Source: Sesamum alatum | Lineage: Eukaryota; Streptophyta; Magnoliopsida; Lamiales; Pedaliaceae | Reading direction: 5' to 3' | DNA length: 64,000 nt | NCBI GenBank assembly: GCA_034509735.1 | Contig: JACGWO010000007.1 | Coordinates: 20,860,046-20,924,045 of the forward strand | Shown here: in pieces, positions 34,049 through 44,647 of the stretch | Position numbering within the stretch: the first letter of the stretch is position 1 | How the letters are laid out: each line of letters starts with the position of its first letter | Notes under the pieces: generated by a model | Told to the model about the DNA's origin: nothing | Database searches by the model: none | The model's input: the letters and a program-made list of their open reading frames with translations, nothing else | Position numbers and translations under genes: made by a program

Positions 34049-34061
34049 ATATCCCACTTGA
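34049..34061 (-). other. E4 polypurine tract
   Basis: On the minus strand this reads TCAAGTGGGATAT directly before the 3' LTR; one base differs from the E3 and E5 tracts. Confidence 0.85.
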
Positions 34062-34946
34062 CCTAAAGCCAATCACCCATTGACCTCAAATCTATCTTAT
34101 CCAGATGCTGAGTATGGCAACTTGCGACCCAGGCTCAGTAAGTGGATCTGCTATGTTTTCTGCAGAGCTGACTCGGTCCATCCGAACGTCACCTTTGCTG
34201 ACCATCTCTCTGAGCAGATGGCAGCATCTAAGAATATGCTTGGATCGGTGATGAAATCTCGGTTCATTTACTTGCGTTATGGCCCCGTTGTTATCGCAGA
34301 AGATAACCACTGGCTTAGCGATGCTAGGTACTACACCCAACTCTTGCATGTAGCTCTTCATCCAAACCGCCTCCGTAGTTGCTTCCGAAACTGCTATGTA
34401 TTCAGACTCTATGGTGGAGTCCGTTGTGGTAGCCTACTTGGAACTCTTCGAAGCAACCACACCACCATTAAGTCTAAACACATAACCAGACTGAGACTTG
34501 GCATCATCGTCATCCGACTGGAAGCTAGTGTTGCTACAGCCTTCCAGTATCAACTCTCCACCACCGTAGATCAAGAGCATGTACTTAATCCTTTTTAGGT
34601 ACTTCAGGATAGTCTTGACCGCACTCCAGTGTGCCTCCCCAGCACACGACTGATTACGCTCAAAGTGAAAGCCACATTAGGTCTAGTGCACTGAACAACA
34701 TACTTATGCTGCCTACGCTGAAGCATAAGGGATGTCCAACATCCGTTTAGGCTCCTCACCAGTCTTAGGAGACTGCTTCTTGGATAACTTAATTCCATGC
34801 CTCGTAGGAAGGAATCCTCGTTTTGAGTTTTCCATCTTGAATCTCTTCAAAACTTTCTTAATATACGAGGATTGGGCCATTCCTAACATCCTTCTAGATC
34901 TATCCCTGTAGATCTCGATGCCAAGGATGTAGGATGCCTCGCCCAT
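34062..34946 (-). pseudogene. E4 Copia RNase H and end of reverse transcriptase
   Basis: The frame from 34361 to 34092 encodes the RNase H end (VVIFCDNNGAI and SSAENIADPLT), with a shifted C-terminus. The part 34604-34798 holds the connection (CTRPNVAFTLSVIS). From 34946 down to about 34713 the reverse-transcriptase thumb (EASYILGIEIYRDRSRRML) is read in another frame. It joins the upstream part across the solo LTR 34947-37086. Several frameshifts prevent a complete product. Confidence 0.88.
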
Positions 34947-37086
34947 TGAAAGGTTATGTGGATCGTCCTGGGAGATGAACGCAAATAGCGGAAGCGCGAA
35001 AGATTGCATAATAAAATTGCAAACCATAATTAAACGGAATTTAAATCATGCATAACATACATAACCGGATCAAGGGGTGTACCCTTGATTCTCCCGGGCG
35101 TTCGGTGTATCTCATGTTCAATAAAAAACACAACATGGAGGCCATAGAATTGGAACCGAAAAATGTAATTAAACAACCTCCCTGGTTGTAGTTTTGTCTT
35201 CGTTCGGCTACATGCATTGTTCCCCATTTTGCACCAAGATCTCAAAGAAGAGACTCTCTAAATCATGACACTCGCTACACTGGAAAGCAAAGAACCCTTG
35301 TGCTAGCAAGAAGTTGTTTGGGGAGAAAAGACATCGATACACGCTATCAATTAACGCAATCTACGTCTCTCATGTTCTAACTTGAATCCATCAAGAAGAA
35401 CAAAGTAGAAATCTTAGAGAGAAGAAGAGGGGGTGGATGAAATTCTTGAGAGAATTATGAGATGAGAGTTGTAGATAATAGTAGGTGTGTGTGTGTGTGT
35501 GTGTGTTTTTGAGTATTTATAGAAGATGAAATTTCCTATTCCTTCTCAAACTCTTCTAAAGAGACACACTTTGACTAGGATTTGACTATTCAAACTAGGC
35601 TTTGATTAAGTCAAATTAATCATGGCCCTTCATCTCATCAATCCCTTGATAAAATCTTGTCCATCCATTTTGATGGGCTTTATGGAATGGGCTTTATTTA
35701 ATTCTAAATTAAATAATCCCATGGACTTTATATTAAATCCTATTTAATATACTAAGCCCATTAATTAATTAATGGAATGGACTTCATTTAATTCCCAATT
35801 AAATAGTCCCATGAACTTTATATTAAAATCCTATTTAATATACCAAGCCCATTAATCAATTCACCCTTTTAATATAATTCAAAAGGGGAGCCCATGCTTT
35901 ATAAAATCCATAAATCTAATTTATGAACTCAAGCCCAATTATTCCAAATAATCTATCGAGGCTTGAATCTCCAAGAAGTATAATTTAATTCTATTAAATT
36001 AAACCTTCTCCCGGAATTAATTCCAAATTAATTCCCTTTCATTTGGTGTAGCGGGTGTGACTCTTTAGGTTCATCTTTCAGCTAGACTTGGACCTACTTC
36101 TTGTTATTTCATAACCAAAGTAGTCCGTTACCATGGGTGGCCATCTAGCAACGGTCCATGGCACTAGAGACTAGGTGAATATGTGGTGTGAACATTTAGG
36201 CTCCAAGTTACATGCAGGTACGGTCTTACCGTCGCTCGATACGTACGGGTACGGTCCTACTGTCGCCTGTCTCCCGGCCTTTAGTCTAAGGCATGGAATT
36301 GGGCGTCGGTTCCCATCCTTGACTAGGCAACTATGCATAATGCTCGAGAAAGGTTTAACTCGATGTAGGAAATCCTTTCCCACTACATCAAGTGCTATGG
36401 CCATAGACTTTGTGAGTCTAAACCATCTTCGAGCGCATAGGAGATCTCGTTGTCATATCCTTTGATAGGGACAGATCCTATCTTGGAATACACCGTTCTT
36501 ACATACTCCGACTGCACTGGAGAAGGCTTATGATGACCATGTAAGATAACCGATCAAATTTCACCATATCCAAGATACAGCCTTAGTATGTAGGGGACTG
36601 TCGTGATCCTCAAGTCCGAGGACTAATCCCGTACTATCGGAACCGGGAATACGAGTCATACTGACCAAGCCCGAGTGCCTTCCATATGATGATTCCCGCG
36701 AGTCACCTCAGTCGGCCGCTCCCCAGCAGGCCGACCCACTAACACTGCTTAGACGATCCTCGTCACCCATCGATGAAACACAACAGCAGATGTTTAGTGC
36801 AAGTCTCAAGGGGATTCTCGATGCCCTATCTCGAGATCCTTTGACTTGGAGTATTTCAGACCGATTCGGCGAAACTGATTTCATTAACCTACCTCCAAGC
36901 ATAGTTCCAATTTTCCGAAATGTTATTTCAGTCTGTGGGCGTTTGTTGTGACGAGCAGTAAGTACAACGAAACTCATGCCTATGAATCCTTACTACATTC
37001 ATTAACATAATATTACTTGTTCACAGATTGACGAATGATTCTCAGAACAGCCAATATCATTGACTTTCTGGTCACCTATTCTAACA
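34947..37086 (-). repeat. Solo LTR, group A, inside the E4 reverse transcriptase
   Basis: A 2140-bp minus-strand LTR, with termini TGAAAGG at 34947 and CTATTCTAACA at 37086, matches the E1 LTRs. CCCAT at 34942-34946 and 37087-37091 is its target duplication. Removing the LTR and one duplication rejoins the conserved reverse-transcriptase segment exactly between MKDMG and EASYILG. A minus-strand TATAAATAC is near 35514. Confidence 0.95.
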
Positions 37087-37900
37087 CCCATATCCTTCAT
37101 GGAAAAAGGGGTTGACAACCAAGCTTTAGTGGTACCCAACATCTTAGCATCATTCTCAATGAGCAAGATGTCATCCACATAAAGCACCTGAAACGCAACC
37201 GAGCACCCACTAATCTTCTTGTATACACAAGGATCGGACTCGTTCTTGAAGAAATCATTTCCCCGTATGACTTCATCAAATCGTATGTTCCAGCTTCGGG
37301 AAGCTTGTTTGAGGCCATAGATGGACCTTTGGAGACGTCAGACCTTCTGCTCTTCTCCAACAGATGTAAAACCTTCCGGCTGATCCATATAGATCTTTTC
37401 CTCTATGAAACCATTGAGAAAGGCAGTTTTCACGTCCATCTGCCATATTTCATAGTCATACCATGCTGCTATGGGAAGCAGTATCCGAATGCACTTAGCA
37501 ATTGCTACGGGTAAGTAGGTTTCCTCAAAGTCGACCCCTGGTCGCTGAGTGTAACCATTCGCCACAAGCCTGGCTTTGAAAGTTGTAACCTCCCCGTCAG
37601 CTCTAAGCTTACGTTTGTAGACCCATTTACACCTATGGGTTTTACCCCTTTTAGTGGGTCCACTAGGGTCCAAACCTGGTTTGTACCCATCGAGTCCATC
37701 TCGAATTTCATGGCCTCAAGCCACTTATCTGAATCGATGTCCGACATCGCTTCTCCGTACGTCTTTAAATCATTATCCAACTGATCGGTCAGGCCCAGAA
37801 ATCCATACCTATCAGGTGCATGGGATACTTTGACCGACCTACGGAGGACTGGAACATTATCAGTGGGAATTACCGACTCAGATGTCACTGCCTCCTCATG
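37087..37900 (-). pseudogene. E4 Copia reverse transcriptase, N-terminal half
   Basis: On the minus strand the acidic linker (GEAMSDIDSDKWLEAMK) at about 37750 leads to the fingers (CKWVYKRKL) and the first catalytic motif QMDVKTAFLNG. The YVDD box is in MLYVDDILLIENDAK at about 37150-37187. Frame changes occur near 37620 and between about 37335 and 37190. Both catalytic motifs are present in DNA, but the reading frame is broken and the solo LTR follows at 37086. Confidence 0.9.
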
Positions 37901-38694
37901 GGGTACCTCACTTGATTCCTAAGGAGTACCTCATTGCGTCAACTATCCGATCGCAAACCCTTTTCAAAGAACACTGCGTTTCGTGAGACAAAAACCTTTT
38001 GCTCAGAGGGATCATAGAAATAATACCCCGCAGTTTCTTTTTTATAGCTAATGAACCTGCATAAACTAGACCTCGAGTCCAGTTTATCTCCCATTAATCT
38101 CTTGACATATGCGGGGCAACCCCACACTTTCAAGTATTTGTAGGAGGCAGGCTTGCCATGCCATATCTCATATGGCGTATGGGATATCTTCTTAGATGGC
38201 GCCAAGTTCAAAACTTTTGCCACCGTCTCAAGAGCGTATTCCCAGAAGGATAAGGGGAGTTCGGTAAAACTCATCATGGATCAGACCATGTCCAATAAGG
38301 TCCGATTCCTCCTTTCAGACACACCATTAAGCTGTGGTGTTCCAGGAGGGGTCCACTGAGAGAGAATCTCATTCTCTTTTAGATAATCAGTAAACTGACC
38401 ACTCAAATACTCTCCACCTCGGTCCGATCGAAGGACTTTGATCTTTCGACCGATTTGATTCTCTACTTCAAGTCTGTATTCCTTAAACCTTTCAAAGGCT
38501 TCAGACTTGTACCTCATCGGGTAAACATAACCATACCGTGAGTGATCATCGAGTAAACATAACCATACCGTGAGTGATCATCGGTAAAGGTTATGAGGTA
38601 CGAGAACCCACCTCTAACCTGAGTATTTAGTGGGCCACAGACGTACGTATGGATCAAATCCAACAGACCGTTGACTAACATGCTTTGTCCAACA
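37901..38694 (-). pseudogene. E4 Copia integrase, N-terminally deleted
   Basis: The core is readable in three segments. HVGQSMLVNGLLDLIHTYVCG lies at 38690-38600; relatives have a catalytic Asp where the Tyr of HTYVCG stands. VLRSDRGGEYLSG with the second Asp is near 38430, followed by GVSERRNRTLLDM with the Glu. The C-terminal part is at 37939-38277. A 32-bp tandem duplication at 38521-38583 shifts the frame. At 38694 the gene is fused to LTR sequence. Confidence 0.88.
38521..38583 (-). repeat. 32-bp tandem duplication in the E4 integrase
   Basis: GTAAACATAACCATACCGTG and the following 12 bases (38521-38552) are repeated from 38553. The length is not a multiple of three, so the duplication adds a frameshift. 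Neither E3 nor E5 has it at the equivalent position (single copy near 63266 in E5). Confidence 0.9.
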
Positions 38695-40125
38695 TGTCTG
38701 AATTTTGCTTCCTCAAAGGAAGCATTTTCGGCCATGCTCAATATGGAAAGAAGTTGGACTCTTCCTATTCAAGAATAGAAATTAATTCTCCTCTCAGGTC
38801 AAAATTTAATGGGCCGAATTTTATCGTAATCCAATTCCGACAAACCCAAAATAAAATCCAATTTAATGTCCACTTACATTATTTCCGTTGGTCTTTTAAT
38901 CCGATCAAAAGATCCAACATCTCGACTTTCTATATTTAATCGATAAATCCAATTTACCGATTGAACGAGGTCCCGATACAATATCGGCCCGTCCATCCAA
39001 TGGAGTATCCCTTTAAGTAATCCAATTACTTATTTGTCCTTCGAGATTGACTCCAAGTCAATCTTTCAACCTTCTCGGTGATTTGTGTGTGACCCTTTAG
39101 GTTCACCCTTAGCTAGACTTGGGCCCGTCTCCCAGGGCCCGTTACCATGGGTGGCCGTCTAGCAATGGTCCATAGCACTAGAGACTAGGTGAATGTTGGC
39201 ATGAACATTTAGGCGCCGATTCCGTACGGGTAAGGTCCTTCCGTCTACCATATCTCGGCCTTAGTCTAGGGTATGAAATTCGGCATCGGTTCCTATCCTT
39301 GACTAGGCATCTATGCTTAATACTCGAGACTACGTATGCTTCATTGCGTCGACACAGGAAATCGTTCCCTGTTTGACCAACCATTGTGGCCACAACTTTA
39401 AACAACATGAACGTGTCTCCGAGTGCATAGGAGATACCTTTGTCACATACTGACAGGGGACGGATCCTCTTCTTGGAATTCACCGTCCTCGCTACATTCG
39501 GACTGCACTGGACAAGGCTTATAATGATCATCTTACAAAATGATCACCTCTCGCCAGATCCAAGATACAGCCGTCCTATGCACGTGACTGCCATGGTTCC
39601 TCAAGTCTGAGGACTACTCCCGTACTATTGGAACTGGGGAAATCCTATCATACCGACCAAGCCTCCAAGGCTTCCATTTGATGATCCCCGCAAGTCAGTC
39701 TAGTCGGCTCGGCCCCAGTCGATCAACCCATCAAGATCGTGTAGGCGTCCCACACCTGTCGCTGATAAAACACGACACTCATCCAATGAACACGACTCTT
39801 GATGCAAGTCTCAATAGGACTCTCGATGCCCTGTCTCAAGGTCCTCGACTTGGAACATTTCAGATCCAACTCTCAATCAGTTGGTTTCTTGACCACCATC
39901 CAATGTGTGGCCCAACTGTATGAGTTGTTAACTGTGGTCTGTAGGTTTTGTTGCAATATAAGTAAAACACCGTTTTAACATGTGTGAAATGAGCGCAACA
40001 AAGTAGGCACCAAAAATGACGAACACTCATTTTATTCATCACATAATAATATTACATTTACATCAAGTTGTCAAATAGGTTACAAATCGCCAAACCTATT
40101 GGCTTTCTGGTCACCTATTCTAACA
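38695..40125 (-). repeat. E4 5' LTR, missing its 3' end
   Basis: Reverse complement of the first 1.43 kb of a group B LTR, ending CTATTCTAACA at 40125. It should continue about 0.7 kb further to TTCA and a primer-binding site, but instead joins the integrase gene at about 38689-38696, where both partners share CAACA. Confidence 0.9.
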
Positions 40126-40130
40126 AAGAG

Positions 40131-41003
40131 GTGTGTTAATTCCACTCTTGGAGTAGGAAGAAGCTGGACTCCTTCCTTAAAGAGGCATGGTCAAAAATTA
40201 CCACCTTTGAGGGGGTAAAAATCGGCCATGCATGCATGATGTGGTTGACTTGTCTCTTTTGGTAAGAGACAAATCAATTCCAATCAAGCCTCTCTCTTTT
40301 GATGTGATTAAATCATACCTTAAGAGATGGTAGGCTTGATTGACGAATTAGTGAGATTGATTAGGATGAATCTAGACATCCTTAGATGAACCTACACGCA
40401 TTCCAATAATCCCATTAATTTTGTATATATATGACTATATGCAAAACATCATTGCAAGAGAATCATAATTCATCTTTTTCTAGGAAAAAGAAGAAGAAAA
40501 ATCGCACCCCTCTCCTCTCAACTCTTGGCCTCTCTCCCTCTCTATACCTTTGTTCTTCATTTGATCTAGGATCAATTGGAAGAACAAAGTAAGTTTAAGA
40601 AGAACACTAATTGATAGTGTTGCTCCTCTTAAACCGAATCTTCCTAGATCTATTTTCTTCTATCAAGGAAAACGAGCATCTCTTCCGGTGTGGTGTGGAT
40701 CACCTCTAGAGAAGTTCATACACTTTGAACTTGGTGAACATTTCCGGAGAGGAACAAAGCTAGTAGCCGATCAAGGAGTTAAACTACAAAGTTATCATTG
40801 GTTTTACGCTTTAGTAGTTTACGTTTCATTTCTATGCCCTATGTACGATATCCGTTTTAAGATTGATACATCCTACATCGAACGCTCGATTGAGCACCCA
40901 AGAGTACACCCCTTGGGATTTATGTCAATGCTTTTGATTAATTTTAAATATCCGCATGTTCACGTTTCCGCTCGCGCTCAGGGGAGGATCCGCTTGTCCT
41001 TTA
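40131..41003 (+). repeat. E3 3' LTR, second part (group B)
   Basis: It resumes the LTR interrupted at 29696 and runs to CGCTTGTCCTTTA. The terminal CA seen in other copies is TA here. Parts one and two total about 2230 bp, in line with the 2221-bp solo LTR. CACTA transposase DNA begins directly after it. Confidence 0.88.
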
Positions 41004-41810
41004 TGTACCTAGCATCTGCACAAAACTTACAATATTCCAGATCAATATCATCCTTCCAGTACAACATGCAATCATTTTTGCACGTATCAATCTTCTAAAC
41101 TGGTAAATCCAATTCTCTTATCAATTTTTTTGTACTGTAATAATCGGTGGGGAAAGTGTGATCGTGGGCTTAATATTCACAAAAGAAGCAATTGACGCCA
41201 ACTGAGAGGTAGTGCAGCCGTTCCACAACGGTTGGTTGGCAACATGAACTACATAAAAAAAAAAAAATGGTCTAACAATCCAGACACATAATCATAGGGC
41301 CCCGAATCATAATATGAATTAGGACCCACATTAGAAGGACAATACCGAGTACCATCATTAGTCGGTCCCTCCTGGTTATACGAAGACCAGAAAGACGGCC
41401 CTGACAGCATCGAATACCATCCTCTGCGCCCAATCCATCTGAGCCGCATCACCCCAATGCAAACTACCCTCCTCCTGAACGGGTGGCGTTTGCTGCTGTT
41501 GCACAGCGGGCGCTGTCAATGATTCAAAGTATTCCTGCACCCTCTCCTCACCGAAGTCTAATTATAATACTCCGGTATAAACCCTTTCATAAATAAGTCG
41601 AAATTTACCTCGTCTGGTGTTTTGAACCGTTCGTTTTTGCACTTTCGGCAGGGACACCTAATCTTCTCCCCGTCCATATATAGACGTTGAAACTGGGCCT
41701 AGAAACGTTGTAACACCATCCTCAAACTCCGGCGTCACACCCAACACGTCTCGATCATACATCCATCTCCTCAACTATCTTAACATGATTAGTCTTACGT
41801 ACACAAGCAA
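41004..41810 (-). pseudogene. TNP2-type CACTA transposase fragment (element A)
   Basis: On the minus strand an N-terminal transposase-associated domain is readable near 41690-41560 (YMDGEKIRC, then CRKCKNERFKTPDEVNFDLF). Later comes DGTRYCPSN, and at 41090-41004 the strongly conserved TNP2 segment KIDTCKNDCMLYWKDD ends against the LTR. Stops and shifts lie between. The protein would cut and join CACTA ends. Its copy in element B (51736-52041) shares the same N-terminal domain. Confidence 0.88.
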
Positions 41811-42379
41811 TTCACAATAGTAATTAAATGACCAGAACAAATTATATATATATATATATATCATTGATGTAACTATCTTGAGAAACTGAATGGGTTAATA
41901 GGGCCGTCAGAATTCAGATTGAGCCATTAGATATGATGTGACGGATAGAAAATTACATTTCGTAAAGTTTTAGACTCATCGGATACACGGATGTCGAGAT
42001 ATCGTACCTAGAACATAAGTATAACCATTGAAGATGGTGTACCGTTCAATGAGGCCATTTGATTTTAAATCATACCATCGGATTTGATCTAATTGACTTA
42101 TTCTTATATATACTTAAATTTGGTATAAATCGAGTCCCCGAATTTTAAGATATCGTACTTGAAAACATAAGTTTTTGAAAGTGACTGCTTTTATAACAAC
42201 TTTTTCCACGGGTTTTAAATATTAAATTCTTGGACGGATTTTGGTATAGCTTTTGGGACGACCAATTAATTAAAAAGAATCCTCTCAAAAATTTTAAATT
42301 TCCCCGCCGAAATTTTGTATCGGTATTTGTTGCGGCCCTTGTAACGACGTTTCTTACTTTAAAAAACCGTTACAAAATA

Positions 42380-42782
42380 ATAAGCCCGTGCCAAAAACCA
42401 TATGAAATTAGTAATAGCCGATGTTTTTTGGAACACCATTTGTAACTTTTTTTCATTTATATATTGGGAACGACTTTTCATACAACCTTTGAACGGTTTA
42501 CTTGTCAAAAAAGTTGAACCGTTCCAAAATTCACGCGGAATTGCAAAAGCCGTTACAAATTGGGACGGCTTGAATGAAATAATAAACCCGTGCCAAAAAT
42601 CATGTGAAATTAGTAAGGACCGATGTTTTTTGGAACACCATTTGTAACGTTTTTTTCACTTATATATTTGGAACGGCTTTTCGTACATCCTTTGGAACGG
42701 TTCACTTGTCAAAAAAGTTGAACTGCTCCAAAATTCACGAGGTTGCAAAAGCCGTTACAAATTGGGACGGCCTAAATTTTTG
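42380..42782 (-). repeat. 202-bp subterminal tandem repeat of CACTA element A
   Basis: Two copies, beginning TAAGCCCGTGCCAAAAA (42380) and TAAACCCGTGCCAAAAA (42583), are nearly the same for about 200 bases. Each holds GCCGTTACAAATTGGGACGG and TTGGAACGG-type motifs. Such repeats are normally where the CACTA regulatory protein binds. The frames inside repeat with the same period and are not genes. Confidence 0.85.
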
Positions 42783-42972
42783 TAACTGCTTTTGTTATAC
42801 ATGTTATTTGAAACGGCTTTTAGGTCGGTGTGGCCGTTACAAAAAGTTGAATTTTTTTGGAGTTGCAAAATGACGTTATGAAATTTTTTTTCATTACAAA
42901 TTAGTGGCAAATAGGAACGGCCACATGGCCGTTACAAAAAAATCGTTACAAATCCCTTATTTTTTTGTAGTG

Positions 42973-44647
42973 TTTATTAGGTACATATTTTGTTTAACAT
43001 TTATTTCCATGATTCTATACTTAATCTAATATTTAGTTTTATTTATATTTAAATATCTATCTTTTTGTATCTTTTTATGCACCAAATTTTTTATATATTA
43101 TAGTTTCATCATTAACTTTTTATTTTATAGTTTAATTTTGTCATTCTTTTTGAGACTTTAATTTTTTTTTATTTGGTCTACTAATGATGTTTTACAAGAT
43201 GAAAAGAATCACCAAATTTAAATTTTTGTGTATTAGTACTTTTTAGAACTAATCTAAATATGATTCTACTTAAATATATGATCATATGTTTTGTACATCT
43301 TTACATTCACATATAAATATATGTGGTTTCATGTTTGTGTAATTTGAACTCTTTTTCAGAAAAAGTCCACAATGATCATTTGAATCTTGTTTTCTTCTTA
43401 TTTATATTTTACTTTAATTGAAAATTTTGTATGCATGTGTTAGATTCACCATAAATACCGAAATTAATTCAATTCGTAATACATCTTAAACACTATTTTT
43501 ATTTTTTATTTTGTGGTTTAACTTAAAGCTTAAGCGATGTATAATATTTTTTTTTGCTTTTGACTTTTATGATATGATAATCAGACATTTTATATTATTA
43601 ATATGTATATATATATATGTTTATAGTTAGGAATTAACCTAATATTTCATAATTCTTATTATGAATTTTCTCATCATGACCAAAACCTATTAACTCATTA
43701 AAAATAAGTTTTCATTCTTTATATTTTATTTTTTTTAATAAATAAGATCATTTTATATATATATATACTTTAATATAGTTTTTATGGGAGATAAATTATA
43801 TAATACCAATAATATATTTAAGTAATTTTTTATTTTTTATATTTTTATATAAGGTTGGATATATCTAAAAAGTGATCTATATATTTAATATAATGTCATA
43901 ATTATTTGAAAGTAATCATCATATAAATACAAATTTTGATAAGTAGAAATAGTTGTAAGTGTAGGAAAATATCATTTTCAATAACAATCAAAACAAAGTA
44001 AAATTTCAAAGTTACTATGTTTTACCTATTAAAAATGAAAGTTCCATTTTACATAAAAGATTCATTTGTAGCGCAATATATTATAACAATTATTTATTTT
44101 AAATATATAAATATACGTATAACCGTACATAGTTCGGGTTCTACTCTAGTATATATATATATATATATATATATTTCTATACATTAATATCCACTCCTTG
44201 ATTCCCATCGTCAGACAACTTCGTTTATAGGATATTAAAAATTTCATGGACATTAAATTATTAGAAGTCTCCAATTTCTAATTTAGGTTTGAATTTTAAG
44301 ACAAAGAAATGTCTAGAACAGTCAAAATGTCCACTTCAAATCTGGTTTATGCAAATACCACAACCCCAAAGAGGATCAAGCATTCTTAGTAATTTTCTCA
44401 TTATACCATTGCCAAATCATGAAGACATGTTTAAAAGAAAAGAACCTCCAGAAAGAAGAATGAAAGAAAATGAAGTTCATTTAGTTTTACGGAAAAGATC
44501 GTGAAAGTAGTGATGGAGGCGAAAAAAAGTTGGAATGTGGTGAAAGAACTTTCATCGTCCTTTCTCTTGTACTGTAATGTTTCCTTTTGATCTATAAACT
44601 TCATATTGTAAGGGAACTCTATCGTTCACACAAATACATGGCATCAT
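42973..44647. other. AT-rich intergenic DNA, no gene seen
   Basis: Between the two CACTA elements lies about 1.7 kb of AT-rich sequence with long T runs and a (TA)n microsatellite near 44150-44175. A 71-codon frame at 44289-44504 has no recognisable domain. I see no transposon ends other than those of the flanking elements. Confidence 0.6.

Larger units (their letters stand above)
29697..40125 (-). mobile_element. E4: minus-strand Ty1/Copia element (LTR group B), with target duplication AAGAG
   Basis: Its ends are TGAAGGACAAG (29697) and CTATTCTAACA (40125), the inverted LTR termini. AAGAG flanks it at 29692-29696 and 40126-40130. Read on the minus strand it has a truncated 5' LTR fused to the integrase gene, then reverse transcriptase, RNase H, polypurine tract and a 3' LTR. 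Leader, gag, protease and the first part of integrase are deleted. Two solo LTRs are nested inside it (30117-32337 and 34947-37086). Confidence 0.92.
23191..41003 (+). mobile_element. E3: decayed plus-strand Ty1/Copia element (LTR group B), no 5' LTR
   Basis: Leader, gag, protease, integrase, reverse transcriptase and RNase H run from 23191 to 28325, followed by a polypurine tract and a 3' LTR that is split by E4 (28340-29696 and 40131-41003). No 5' LTR or primer-binding site is present; the element starts in its GC-rich leader, directly after the E2 LTR. This suggests E2 landed in the E3 leader, and the far side was later lost with the E2 3' half. The 3' end abuts CACTA transposase sequence at 41004. 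Confidence 0.85.
41004..42972 (-). mobile_element. CACTA (En/Spm) element A, truncated by E3
   Basis: The 5' terminus on the minus strand is CACTACAAAAAAATAAGGG at 42972. It is followed by a subterminal region full of CCGTTACAA and TTGGAACGG motifs in both orientations (42280-42960), then TNP2-type transposase remnants read leftwards. The left side is cut by the E3 LTR at 41003/41004, so E3 inserted into this element. The interior and 3' end are missing here. Confidence 0.88.

Noticed and set aside
44289..44504. 71-codon frame near the left end of CACTA C
   Set aside because: No known motif, AT-rich surroundings, no sign of coding conservation; too weak to call.
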